In this document: piece by piece, positions 1 to 11,291 of the stretch
Layout of the letters: every line of letters starts with the position of its first letter
Position numbering within the stretch: the first letter of the stretch is position 1
NCBI GenBank assembly: GCA_025667525.1
Contig: CM046875.1
Span: 199,306,125-199,370,124, forward strand
From: Glebionis coronaria
Taxonomy: Eukaryota; Streptophyta; Magnoliopsida; Asterales; Asteraceae
DNA: 64,000 nt
Direction of reading: 5' to 3'
Program-made: the position numbers and the translations under genes
Notes under the pieces: model-generated
What the model saw: the letters and a program-made list of their open reading frames with translations, nothing else
Database searches by the model: none
Told to the model about the DNA's origin: nothing

Positions 1-421
1 TCCTTCATACCCACCTACTCCTAATAACTCGAACCACCACATGATTCTTAGGGAACATGACTTAAACATCGAAAGAAAAATACCCTACCTCAGGTACATA
101 AAATAACCCAACAAAAGATAGAAACTACCATGTACAAAATTATGTACTATAGTGTACAATTTAAGCAAAATACGACAATGACTAGCGTGGATGATTATGG
201 TTCAACCAGCACTAGTCACATCCCGAAAAGAAAAATAACATGTGGCTAAGTATGAACATACTATGGTTCAATTCATACTAGTCAAAACATCGCAATAAAT
301 AACATCCAACCACATCAATTAATATAAAATGCACACATACTCCTATGACGCCTATATGCAGGGACCCTTAAGCTATAGACTAGGCTACACGACTAGGCAA
401 CCTAATTCTCTATAACCCCTT

Positions 422-433
422 TCTCTGATACCA
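422..433 (-). other. Primer-binding site (initiator Met tRNA)
   Basis: The minus strand reads TGGTATCAGAGA, 3 nt inside the LTR end. This matches 11 of 12 bases of the usual plant Met-tRNA primer site TGGTATCAGAGC. It fixes the orientation and the inner LTR edge of Tekay-A. Confidence 0.8.
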
Positions 434-1614
434 TTCTGTCACACCCCACCATGGCGGAATATGGAGTGCGACGTATGGATATCATCACAACATGGCGTGT
501 CTATGGAGATAACTAAATGAAATAAGAAATGTCATAAAATGGTGACACAAAAGTCATGAAAATATCTCAACAATGCAGGAGTCTAGGTAAGTAGGTAACA
601 GTCCTACCACTTACCCGAGACAAACAATTAACATAAACAAAACAAACATATAGGTGCCTACAGTATCACTTATTAAATGAACAAATAAAAACTAAGAAGG
701 AAACGAGGATCTCATTCTAAATGCATTCCTACGCAACTCCAAATCCTAGCCACTTAAGTTCTCACGCTTAACCATAATATCACCTGAAAGAGACACTAAA
801 ACACGTCAACATGAAGTTGGTGAGAGTCATAGGTTTAGACTCTAACGCTAAATCAGTTATAATATAAGCTGTGAATAACCACCAACAATAAAAATATAGG
901 GACAATGTGTTGCAAATGTGCATTAACAACTAACATTCAAGATTAACCAACCAAACCAAAACCAAGGCTCCCAGCCATACCAAACACCATACTCCCATAG
1001 GCACTCAAACACCTATGAACCAATCCCATGGCCCGCCTTGTCAACAATCCCCTTGGTACCAAGTCAAAACATAAACAATCAAGAATCAACTAGCAGTTAA
1101 TCATATAAGTATGCACACACAAGTCCATCACCAAACACAAGAACATTCACAGCATAAGTTATAAAACAAAACAAAACAGTGTCTCTTCCATCCCATCTGG
1201 AAGTCATAATCATTAGAAAACATGGGACTATGAAACTCACCTGATTGAGCTTCTCCAAAAGTCCGCGCACTAGCAAAAAGCTAACAAACCAAAAACATAT
1301 AATCAAAACATAAACCAATCACTAAGACGGCTCATCAACCTATGATGGACATCTAACCTCCTCCTATATAAATAACTCATTTATATTCTCTAAGAATCTC
1401 ATTACACCCCTCTATAAAGCCCTTAACTCATTATACTTCATAACCCGTCCCGTTAACAATTTACCCAAAATAGTTCCGGTTTTAGGTCTCCAAACTATAA
1501 GCCAAACGCCCACTTAAACATACCCATGATCTCTCTAAAGGGAATACTTATTCCCTTACATATGTTAGCTAACACCTCCCACTTGTCCTAACCTTAAAGC
1601 TACTGTTAAGGCCC

Positions 1615-1616
<2 letters not shown>

Positions 1617-1708
<92 letters not shown>
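1617..1708. repeat. (AT)46 microsatellite
   Basis: An uninterrupted AT dinucleotide run of 92 bp inside the Tekay-A LTR. It is self-complementary and likely length-variable. Assembly length here may be unreliable. Confidence 0.97.
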
Positions 1709-1710
<2 letters not shown>

Positions 1711-2970
1711 TTTTGTTTATCCAGATTTTACTGATTTTAAACATACAAAAAGTTTGTTATGATTAGGGGGTCTTACCCTAACCCACCATCTTAGCCCCAA
1801 TGCAGATACTTACTATAATATATAAACCATCTCTCATGTTTGTTTGAATGTCCCAATGCAAACCTAAGTACCCCAAACAACCCAAAACTTAAAAACAAAA
1901 CAGGCTGACTTCAAAACTGTTTTGAACTCCGACTGTTGTAACCTGTTTTTGACCCACTTCCCGACCTCCAATTTAGTTCTAGATTCTTGCATCGGAAATC
2001 CACTTCAATTACCTTTTCACGGATACTTGGATCGCAAAATAAGAGTTTGTAGAACTCCTGATATGATCAAAACAATTGACCCTAAATTCTGCCAAGTTTT
2101 TAAAAACGGGTTTAATTAAATTAACCTAATTAATTACCCATAACCCCACCAATTACAAGCCCTAAACCATCTAATCATTATGAAATCATTAAAATAAAGA
2201 TTTTTATTTAATCCCTAACATTAATCCATCATAAGATGATTATATAAACATTAAAAACAATTAGATTAAAAAGGGATTATGTAGGTTTTACCTTAAGATT
2301 CATGGAAGATGAAAAAAACAATGGAAACCCTAAAACTCTCTATAAGCCATCGACTTCAAGACTCCAGGGGAAAGAAATTCTGATTTTTTGTTGTGAATAA
2401 ATAATATATAGGGTGTGATAACCCATTCCTAGCCGAACCCAAAAAAACCCTTTCCTTTTTCTCTTTTTTTCTTTCTTTTCTTGCGTCCAAACCGACTAAC
2501 ACCCCCTTAATTTTCGTTTTTATTTTATTTTATTATTAACTAATATCTTATTAATATTACCTTAATTTTCCTTAATTTATTTCAGCTCCTAAAGCCTCCA
2601 AAACCTCAAAACCGTAAAACTAGTCAAATTTACGCGTTTACCGTAAAAGACGTAAAATATACAGTTTTATAAAAAATCTCAAATTTTGAAATAAACTTTA
2701 TAACTAAGTCCTAAATGACTTAAAACCATCCCGAAAAATACTCACATGACTAAACACCTCTTCCGAGACCTCTAAATGCTAAACCGTAAATCGTAAAAAT
2801 ACGATTTTTTATAATACATATACGTATACGTAAAACCACTAAATAACACCATCTCATTTCATAGTCACTACCATGTGAGCTCACGAACATGAAATCATCA
2901 CACATCCTTTCACTCACAAGGTACCCCGTACCGGAAACGATATCCAAACCACAATCTATACACACCAATT

Positions 2971-3028
2971 AGCACATAAACACGTAAAGACACGTAACTA
3001 GCACATAAACACGTAAAGACACTTAACT
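2971..3028. repeat. 29-bp tandem duplication
   Basis: The unit starting AGCACATAAACACGTAAAG occurs at 2971 and again at 3000 with one difference, and a third partial start follows at 3029. It lies near the outer (U3) end of the minus-strand Tekay-A LTR, where promoter repeats are common. No function is shown. Confidence 0.85.
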
Positions 3029-3176
3029 AGCACAAAATAAAACTAAGTGACGAACCTCAAAACCAAGGTTGTAACAATTATATCCGGGCTTCTTACCCTC
3101 ATTTCATATTTTGAATTCGGGTATGTTCCTCTTTCAGTTTACTTTATCTATAATTCGGGGACGAATTATTCTTTTT

Positions 3177-3188
3177 AGGGGGGAAGAG
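3177..3188 (+). other. Polypurine tract of Tekay-B1
   Basis: AGGGGGGAAGAG lies one base before the LTR start TGTAAAACCC. This is the expected plus-strand priming site for reverse transcription. The same tract is present at 25775-25786 in Tekay-B2. Confidence 0.8.
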
Positions 3189-3959
3189 TTGTAAAACCCG
3201 CATGCTTTTACCATGAACAGTACACTTAGTAAACGTACGTACATATTATAACTTTCGTTATATAGCATGAACACGTGTCAAGATTAGTAAATTCAGAAGT
3301 TATGTACGTATTATTACACGATAAGTATTAAGTACGTGATAATACACGATAATTATTAACAATAATAATTATAATCACGAACATGAAATCATGAACGGAA
3401 AAATCACGAACACGTAATTACGCACTTAATTAATATAATACGATTAATATCGTTACATACAAGTATTTAATTATAACACAAACAATTATAACACGAAAAC
3501 ACGAACACACGAACACGTAAATTTTAACACGGGAAAAACTTTGGTTTTTCCCTTGTGGGCCTATGTGCCGCGACAACCAAGAGAGGACAAGGGCCAAGCC
3601 CATTTGATTTTTGGTAAATAAACAAAAAGGGTTAATACCTTTTCACTTTATAGAGTTTTTCAAGAAAATCAAAAACTCTACTCTTTCTTTCTCTCTCTTT
3701 GGCCGGCGGCAACCACAAGCACCAAAGGGGTGTTTGTTTGATTTTTGGTTAATTGAATTCAAGGATCGTGCTCGTGTTATTGTTCTCCAATCATTACACG
3801 CATTTGGTAATCTGTAAACCCTTTTATTTTTATTCTTTTTATTTAATTGTTAACACATGAACATGGATTAAATAAAAACAAGGATTAAAACATGTCACGT
3901 GATCATGGGGGTAAAATTAAGGGTTGTTTTGGGTTTGGTTTGCTCGGCCGACAATTAAA

Positions 3960-4307
3960 CCGAGAGCCCAAGGCTCTCGGCGTGTCTTTGATCGCACCAC
4001 CAACCGAGATCTATGATCTCGGTGGTGTTGGTTCGGTCGGCAGCAAGGAACAAGGAACCCCGACGCAAGTCGGGGTGTCTTTGTAGTTCGGTTGGGTCTC
4101 GGCAACAAGCAGCCACACCACCGGCACACAGCCAGTGGTAGATTGGGTCAAGCAGGGGGAACCGCGGCTGCAGCAGGGGTGACCACCGGCACACAGCCGG
4201 TGGGAACACCGATGTGGTCAGCGGCTAGCCGAGAGGTGACCACCGGCTTAAGCCGATGGCAGTTTAACAAGAACAGTGGCAAACCGGCTCGCCTGTTTGC
4301 CACTGTT
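3960..4307 (+). other. Cluster of seven GC-rich stem-loops in the Tekay LTR
   Basis: Successive hairpins can be folded by eye. 3960-3980 has a 9-bp stem CCGAGAGCC. 4003-4023 has a 9-bp stem ACCGAGATC. 4057-4076 has an 8-bp stem ACCCCGAC closing a GCAA loop. 4118-4138 and 4183-4203 share the stem CCACCGGC with an ACACA loop. 4240-4259 uses CCACCGGCT. 4272-4307 has a 13-bp stem AACAGTGGCAAAC. The same series recurs at 26544-26891. A 93-codon ORF spanning the cluster is present in both copies but looks like a by-product of GC-rich sequence. The role is unknown; a structured RNA region of the LTR transcript is one possibility. Confidence 0.6.
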
Positions 4308-5963
4308 AAAGGGGTGTTCGTTTCAGTCCGGTTCATGGGGTTCCGGGTCCGGTTCACGACATGTCTAGATTAAATTCATGGATCCGGTTCATGACTAAAA
4401 TTGCATAAGTATTTTATTTTTAACTTGATATTAAATTAATTAAACATGACATGTAATTAATTTAATTAATCGTGGACTTAGGTTAATTATTATTTATTAA
4501 ATAATACATGTTTTAACCTAAGTATTTATTATTTAATTTAGACAATAGTATTAATTAGTTTTTAGATATGGAATATAATTAATTAATAAACATGACTTAG
4601 GTTATAATTAATATAATATTAATACATGTTTTAACCTAAGTATTTTATACACCTTAATTAAATCATGCTTTTATTTAATTAAATCATATAACCTATAGTT
4701 TATTTAATTAACATAATATTATTAATAAACTATACTATAATCACATGACTTATGATATTTAACCAGTAAACTTAATCTTATCTTATTAGCTTATTAATTC
4801 AGCTTAATTCTAATTATGGAAACTTTCTAATTCAGGAAACTTACTATTTTTGGAAACTTTCTATTTTTAGAAACTGATCTAATTTTAAAAATTAATCTAT
4901 TTTTGGAACTTTCTATTTTAGGAAACCTGCTATTTTTAGAAAGTTATTTACTATTACACAACAAGTATAATAATTCAAGAATACAAGTAATACTTAATTA
5001 GAATACATAGAATACATGAAAAAACACAGCATAACATTTAAATCAGTTAAACAAGACATGAACATATAAAACAAGCTAAGACATGATATAACCAGTTACG
5101 TACTCAGTAAACAGAATACTTATACATGTCCCCTATTTATGTAGAATTAGTGAGATCGGAGTAGGACTTTCATTCTTTCGTCTTCTTCGTTCACTGGACA
5201 TAAGGCACGGATTTCCCGTCCTTTCAGTATGGACATTCTTTCTTTATTAGGATTCCCCGTTTACAGCCAAATGTTTTTCCAGTATTTGCTTTATATGTTT
5301 GATACTTATGTTAGAACAAGAGCCTAAGCCATATACATGCATGACCAGTGTCACCTAGTTATGGAGGTACCATGACCATAACACCAGAGGCACTAGTGTT
5401 ATGACTTCCCCATGGCGAAGTGATTGCTCGTGGCGTCCCTGTTTAATTTTGGCCATTATATTATATTATCATGTGGGGCGTATGGGTGCATCCTAGTTAC
5501 ATGTTTACCAGTATTATCAGAGTGAATGCGATATGTGTCTTGCATCCTTCACTAGAACTTGATCCCTCCTACCCAGATTATTTAATTAGAGGCAACCCCT
5601 CTAATTGCATGACGAGGTCTCCCCTCTAAGTATTCATGCACGGTGGAACCTCATGACCTATATAGGCTATTTGGCTAATTAATACAGATTTTCATAGAAA
5701 CATAAGTCTTTTCAAACTATAAAACCAGTTCGATAAACATGATTCCAGATTACTTAGAACTTAGATTATTCCGCTGCTATTAGTCTTATATGCTTATGCT
5801 ATTCCATGTAATACTTGTATATCCGTGCACTAAGCGTTATGCTCAGCCGTTTTCCTTTCATGTTCCCAAACGACAGGTACTCAAAGGCGCTCGTAGACTT
5901 TAGGCGTACGTGCATATGGATTGGAAGCTATCTAGCCTTCTCTACTTTATGCATTTCATCATG

Positions 5964-6711
5964 CGATAACCATAGTCCAAAACATTATTATTGTTGTTTA
6001 GTTCATGAACCGAAGCTTAACTCAGTGTAAGTTCCTCTAGTGAGTATTCAGCCTAAATACTCAAGTAATAAACAAATGTAAATGCGTCAAGGTAATCGGG
6101 ACGGGGATTGTCAAACCCAATGGATCCACCCACAACATTCGCGCTTAGAAACACAAGTAAATTAACGGTTCATGATCAATGAGAGGCAACTTAAGGCTAA
6201 AGACTAAAAGTTTAACACCCCATTTTGGTAAATGGAATGTCACGCGTGTCATCAAAGCATACAAGGTAATGTCTTAAAAACATTAAATGACTATTCCTTT
6301 ACAGTACTTATGTTTGTGTGTGATGAGCTTATACTTGGGGCACCGATATTTGTTTCCGGTGTTTCATTTCATGGTCATTTAATGTTTTTAAGAGGTTACC
6401 TTGTATGCTTTGATAACACGCCATAATTACGCGTGACATTCCATTTACCAAAATAGGGTGTTACACTTTTAGTCTTTAGCCTTAAGTTGCCTCTCATTGA
6501 TCATGAATCGTTAATTTACTTGTGTTGCTAAGCACGAATGTTGTGGGTGGATCCATTGGGATTGACAATCCCCGTCCCGATTACTTTGACGCATTTACAT
6601 TTGTTTATTACTTGAGTATTTAGACTGAATACTCACTAGAGGAACTTACACTGAGTTAAGCTTCGGTTCATGAACTAAACAACAATAATAATGTTTCGGA
6701 CTATGGTTATC
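5964..6711. repeat. 748-bp near-perfect inverted repeat (foldback)
   Basis: The left arm (about 5964-6290, from CGATAACCATAG) is the reverse complement of the right arm (about 6372-6711, to CTATGGTTATCG), with a handful of mismatches and small indels. The loop is about 80 bp. The right arm is in the native LTR orientation: its order GTGGATCCATTGGGATTGAC...CCCCG resembles the tail of the Tekay-C LTR near 63080. The left arm therefore appears to be an inverted duplicate. Tekay-B2 is truncated before this point, so I cannot tell from this window whether the foldback is family-wide. Confidence 0.85.
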
Positions 6712-7169
6712 GTACGTAACCATTTTCCCCTATTTCTTGTTTACAAATGAATGCTTGTGTTCCACACCTTTACTGCTAAACCTATGAATATAACTCAACT
6801 TTATGTTCACGATTTTACATGTTTAATCTCAGGTATTATTACATAGCCTTGCTTGGATGGGAGCCCGCAGGATATTATCGTTGCTTGGAGATTTCTGTGA
6901 TGCTTTTAAAAAGATTGATTTTAGTAAAACTATCATAAATTTATTCTATCTTTTTTGCAACTGTATGTTATAAATCATGACAAAGTAATAAATATTACCG
7001 CATATAAAACTCCTGGGACCTATGTTTAAAACTCTGATCTTTTATGATGTAATGTATATGTTTTTATTAAGCCAACTTTGTGTCAACCGTAATTCATTGT
7101 TTCTTGTAACATGACGTGGAACCCCCTTGCTGCCTAGTTGTTTCCTTGCCTGATTCTGGGGGTCTCACA

Positions 7170-7465
7170 CAAATAAATATAAGGAAAGTTTTTTCCTTCC
7201 CCTTTTCACCTCCATAACCGACGGTCCAAACACCCCTTAGCGGTGTTCCGGAACCTTCTATTCGTTTTTCTATTTATTCCACAACACTCGTTAATACTTA
7301 ACTCTTAATTATTTAGCGATCGTTAAAGTTATAACTCGATTTAGTTTAATAAATATAATAAATATATTAATTAAATAAATTACTTCTTTATGTTTTGTGT
7401 GCAATCCCGTAATCTCGAGTTCGATCCTATCACACGAATATTAAATATAAGTCCATAAACTATCA
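7170..7465 (-). repeat. Partial 3' LTR of copia-M
   Basis: The minus strand begins TGATAGTTTATGG just after a polypurine tract (7467-7480, GGGAGC at its end). The sequence is closely similar to 42690-42974, a second copy of this LTR. The left part is lost at the junction with the Tekay-B1 LTR end. Confidence 0.65.
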
Positions 7466-7480
7466 GCTCCCACTTGGACA

Positions 7481-8257
7481 TATTTCGAATATCGTGATAA
7501 CATTGACTAGCGTCTAATTACACTAGCAATGTCTCTAGTACAACTCGAATAAGGTCTCCTGGATAAAACCTTTTAATGATTCATCATTATTATTATCCTT
7601 TTATTTCTAATACAACGTTAATAAGAATATGGATCTCAGTCATTCCTTTCATTAACCATTATGTTTCTCGTTTACATATTCAACAAGATTACCAAAAGAA
7701 ATTTGGGTGTGGTCACACAAGCATCTTACTAATCCCACGAGGGCCCCAACTGTATTAGAACTCCAAAACGAAATCGGAGGAAATAAATCCCATATTGACT
7801 ACAAGCAAAACCAATGAATTTTGCAACACTTTTGAAAATAATCCTTATAGCTACCAGTTACGTTTAGCGTTAGATTATTCCATAAAAATGCACTAGATTC
7901 AAAACAGTTTTCATGTATCTCAGGTCTAAGGATAACTATTTATGATTTACTTGATGAGAAAGATCCACAAAGTAAAATCATATAGTTGGGATAAGTCTAA
8001 TATTCGATTCATCGAATATCATCTAAAATCGATAAATATACTTTCAAGTATAATCTATCACAATTTTGATTTGTCTTAATTTAATAATATTCCTATATTA
8101 TTAATCGACAACGGAGATTTAGCATAACAATTTATTCATGGATTAAAAAACATGTAAAATAGGAAACAAAATTAAGTAATAAGAATAAACGAAACCCAAT
8201 CTTAATTTTATTAAATGATAATATCTTAACATCCTTATCCAAGTACTAATCACATAT
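7481..8257 (-). other. 3' UTR of copia-M
   Basis: About 780 bp between the RNase H stop codon (minus strand, 8258-8260) and the polypurine tract. It is AT-rich. The 60-codon ORF at 7576-7758 on the plus strand has no recognisable domain. I see no gene here. Confidence 0.5.
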
Positions 8258-8376
8258 TTATTGCATGAGTTCACTAGCTAGTTGCATCCAAATAACCTTG
8301 GCATGCTTAACTACCTTTGGTCTAGGCAAAGCCTTAGTAAAAGGATCAGCTACGTTATCATCTGTGTGAACTTTTA
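8258..8376 (-). pseudogene. Copia RNase H C-terminal tail (copia-M)
   Basis: The minus-strand translation reads VHTDDNVADPFTKALPRPK followed by about 18 residues to a TAA stop at 8258-8260. The ADPFTKALP block is the well-known C-terminal signature of plant copia RT-RNase H, where it ends the pol polyprotein. It is too short for a separate ORF call. It continues the RNase H fragment at 11779-12297, from which it is separated by the 3.4-kb insertion. Confidence 0.85.
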
Positions 8377-8381
8377 TTAAT
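8377..8381. repeat. Target-site duplication TTAAT (left)
   Basis: TTAAT at 8377-8381 immediately precedes the 5' LTR. An identical TTAAT at 11751-11755 follows the 3' LTR. This proves that the element between them inserted as a unit by integrase. Confidence 0.9.
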
Positions 8382-8840
8382 TGTTGGGAATTAATTTGAT
8401 GAGACAAATCAAGAATAATGAAACAAGAATGACTTATATGTAATTATCAATATTTACAAGAATATGGAGCCCTTTCATACAACAACGAGGACTTATTAGC
8501 AGAAGATGGAGGGACTTCTAGTGTAATTAGATTTCTTGTAAAAAGGGTTATGTGTAGTATATAAACACACACCCTGCATAGGTTTATTCATTCAATTATT
8601 CACAATGTAAACCTAAAGTGTCTTCGTGTTCTAGGCGTGGGATTAAATGTTTACACGCCTAGAGGTTACTTGTAATAGTTTAGTGCAAGTAATCGTTTGT
8701 AATAAAGTAAACGTTAGAGAGAATTCGTTTGTTGTTTAAACACTTTGTTTATGTGTCTTGTTCAATTCCGCTATGTTTATCATATGAACGAGATGCATAT
8801 CCTAGTAAGCTTAATCGATCCGTGAATAATGGTTTCCACA
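8382..8840 (+). repeat. 5' LTR of NA-1
   Basis: It runs from TGTTGGGAATTAATTTG to GGTTTCCACA. It differs from the 3' LTR at roughly a dozen positions by eye, suggesting insertion a moderate time ago. A TATA-like TATATAAAC lies at 8559-8567. Confidence 0.9.
8559..8567 (+). promoter_or_regulatory. TATA box of the NA-1 LTR
   Basis: TATATAAAC occurs in both LTR copies (here and near 11469), about 280 bp before the LTR end. That is where a U3 promoter is expected. It is assigned by motif only. Confidence 0.5.
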
Positions 8841-8842
8841 AT

Positions 8843-8854
8843 TGGTATCAGAGC
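8843..8854 (+). other. Primer-binding site of NA-1 (Met tRNA)
   Basis: TGGTATCAGAGC starts 3 nt after the 5' LTR. It exactly matches the plant initiator-Met primer site. Confidence 0.9.
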
Positions 8855-11291
8855 AGGTGGCTCTTGGTACTAGGAACTAACAAGGTGTTCGAGTCGAAGA
8901 ATGGTGAAAAAGAAGAAAAACCCGTCTAGGGTTTTATGGTCGGATCTCACTGCGCAGCCGTTTTCAAACTGCAATATCTCCTTCGTTAACCATTGGATCG
9001 TCGCGAAATTATTTCTGGAGGTTCTCAGTATATGTGTCTTCGATCTCACTAGAGCGATCGTCGAGTTCAGTTCTCAAGAAACATGTATAGCTCGTCGAAG
9101 TTGGCTGCTGGTAAAGGTAATTTTCTGTTTTTGTTTTTATTCAATAAGATTTATGGTTTCATCCCCTAAACCCTAGATCGACATAAAAAGTAGAAGAGTA
9201 CGTGGTATGTGGCTGTTGTAATGCAATGTTCAAGCTAAGGTTGATATTCAAACCCTAAGTTAGGGTTTCGGTGCATAAATTATTAAACCATAGATCGATG
9301 TTTTTCTTGCCACTGTCCACAAAAGAATGAGCTAACAAAACAAAGATTGATCGTGGAGTTGTTGTGAGTATAGCTTTTCACATGATTGGTGTTCACTGTT
9401 GTCATATGAGGTGTGATATTGCTTTGTGTGTCTCGTGGGAATTAATGAAAACAAGGCAATGATTGGTTTGTTGTACGTGATCCCGTGACTTGTTGTGAAG
9501 AAAAAGAATGCGCTAATGTTGTCATAATAATATTTTCGGTTGTTTTGTGTGGTCCAATAGAAGGATTCACGTGATGAATTGTGAATTAAAGAAGACAAAG
9601 ATGTTGTTGTTGGTCCACATTGTATGCAACAGATTAAACAGTGTTCACATGTGTAAATGTATCCAAAAAGGAAGCAAATCGTAAGGGATAAAAAGAAAAA
9701 GAGATACTTGTTTGACTGCGATGTTGGAGCAAAGTGTGGACAAAGTATTGATACTTTATGTTTTTGTTCACACGACCAAAAAGGGAAAAAGTGGGAAGGA
9801 AGTTATTGAAAAGATCTCGTTCAAAGATAAAAGCACAAGTTGACATTGGTCTTTGATTGAAGATTAGCAAAGTTGTTCACGTGATGGATGAATTGCACGT
9901 GAGAATATATTCCAAGGAGTAAAGTATTTAGTGTGAGGAATTCATGTGTTAAACAGCAGCGTTCACGTTTTGTGTTTAAAGGAAAGATGTGATTGATTTT
10001 TATATTGCTCGAGTATTGGAAACAGTGACATTCGATGATTGGTAAAGACATATGTTGTTTGTTGAATGAAGACAAAAAGAAAAGGTGGGCTTCAAAGATG
10101 TACATTCGTGTGATATTGCTGTCATGTAAAGCTTTGGGTTATTATGGAAAGCAGATATATTGTTTGAGGGTTAATATATGGAAGATTGAGTTTCCATAAT
10201 TGGAAGGACTGATGGTTATTTTACGTGGCTACAACAGATAATAACGTGAGATAGAAGATGAAGATGGTGTCAGTGGCAGAGTCGAGCCACTGGCAAGAAT
10301 AAAAGACACGCTAATAGAAAATACACGCTGACAACGTCGACGCTAACAAGTATAAATTTACACGGTGACAGCATGTTGTCCGATATATGGTTTTCGAACG
10401 CTGACACGTATTGTCCGATATAGGACAGTACATACTGATGATATATTGGATGATAAAGGATCTCGAACAGAACTGACTGTTAAAATTTAATGGCTCGTTT
10501 TTGAAGATTATGTTTGATACAATAAAGTTTTATTTGATTATGTGACAAGGCTAACCTTGCGGTTACGTACCGACTTGGATTAGAAGCAAAACGCCGACAG
10601 AGGCAGCAGTTGGATAAAAGAAGAGGATGATATTGTACTTATATGATTTTCATTGCAAATTGGAGGCTTCGATGAAGACGATTGATTATTGTGTCTTTGG
10701 TGTTGGAGTTGTTTTTCACAGGTTTGTATTTTATCATATCTCAAAATATTCTTGCCTCTCTTTTGAGATAACTTGCTTGTTCTTTTAATGGTTGGTGACG
10801 AAGACTTGTCTGAATCTAGCAATTAGGTGACATTGCTATCACTTGAAGGAGTTACATTATCATGCTCAGTGTCTCACAAAAGGATGAGGATTTTGACAAG
10901 AGATCGAGGTCTGCTTATATTTACTCTCATCATATAAGTTCGACGTCACGTGAATAGTGCAAGATATAAGGTACAAGCTTGGGAGATTCCACTTCTTCAA
11001 CAAATAGGTTATATTCGTTTTTCTTCATTCGTAATCTACAATTAGAGTCTACATAGTTCGTGATTCATTTACATGCACCACTCAAGGGGAAGAGTTTATT
11101 AGTTGTTTATCTTTAGAAGACCCCTATTGGATATGACAAAAAGGGGAAGAAGATTCAAAGATCAAGGTATGCAACTTAATTTTATGTGGTGATATGTTTT
11201 ACAAGAAATCTTACTTTAAGGGGAAGCTTGTTTCATTCGTGAAAGATCAAGATTTGAAGATTGGTTTTGTCATCATCAAATAGGGGAAGAT
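8855..11291 (+). other. NA-1 interior without pol; multiple polypurine-like tracts
   Basis: The first in-frame ATG of note opens a 91-codon ORF (8901-9176: MVKKKKNPSRVLW...) that resembles no gag I know. The rest is AT-rich, with frequent TTCACGTG-like words (for example 9880-9900). Near the 3' end, purine tracts AAGGGGAAG occur at 11084, 11141, 11217 and 11282; the last directly precedes the 3' LTR. No RNA gene is recognisable. Confidence 0.6.

Larger units (their letters stand above)
1..3076 (-). mobile_element. Tekay-A: 5' end of a Ty3/gypsy element (partial)
   Basis: Read on the minus strand, this is the start of an LTR retrotransposon: an LTR (437-3076), a primer-binding site just inside it (422-433), and about 420 bp of leader running off the left edge. 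The LTR opens with TGTTACAACC and closes with GTGTGACA. The leader after the primer site (TTATAGAGAATTAG) resembles the leader of Tekay-C at 63676, which supports a Tekay-type chromovirus. No gag ORF is visible in 1-421. The right edge abuts Tekay-B1, so this element probably inserted into B1; the expected partner duplication of 3077-3081 (ATTAT) lies outside the window. The lineage is inferred from terminal motifs only, because no protein domain is in view. Confidence 0.7.
437..3076 (-). repeat. 5' LTR of Tekay-A (2.64 kb)
   Basis: Boundaries are set by the terminal TG...CA dinucleotides on the minus strand, by the adjacent Met-tRNA primer site at 422-433, and by the abrupt switch at 3077 to sequence matching Tekay-B2. 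It is AT-rich and without a credible ORF. It contains a 46-unit AT microsatellite (1617-1708) and a 29-bp direct duplication (2971-3028). Short ORFs inside it (1097-1318, 1922-2119, 2750-2968) match nothing I know and are treated as chance. Confidence 0.7.
3077..7169 (+). mobile_element. Tekay-B1: 3' end of a Ty3/gypsy chromovirus
   Basis: The stretch from 3085 matches the end of the integrase-chromodomain ORF and following UTR of Tekay-B2 (25676 onward) almost base for base, then enters an LTR at 3190. Only about 110 bp of internal sequence remains because Tekay-A is inserted at 3077. On the right, the LTR ends at 7169 (TCTCACA) and is followed by copia LTR sequence also seen near 42685. Tekay-B1 therefore sits within copia-M, and together with Tekay-A forms at least three nested levels. 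The rest of the element would lie beyond the left edge. Confidence 0.8.
3190..7169 (+). repeat. 3' LTR of Tekay-B1 (about 3.98 kb)
   Basis: It runs from TGTAAAACCC at 3190 to CTCACA at 7169. The first 2.45 kb matches Tekay-B2 (25788-28220) with only scattered differences and small indels. It includes a GC-rich hairpin cluster (3960-4307) in an otherwise very AT-rich LTR, and a 748-bp inverted repeat (5964-6711). Its length agrees with the insertion-free length of the related Tekay-C LTR (about 4.2 kb), which supports the boundaries. The stretch 4380-5060 is AT-rich with repeated CTATTTTTAGAAA-like words and no gene. Confidence 0.8.

Noticed and set aside
1617..1708. AT run as a replication origin or matrix-attachment site
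   Set aside because: A simple microsatellite explains it; nothing else supports a function.
4092..4373. 93-codon ORF conserved between Tekay-B1 and Tekay-B2 (26676-26957)
   Set aside because: It lies over the hairpin cluster, has no known domain, and overlaps ORFs of similar length on the other strand; conservation follows from the copies being young.
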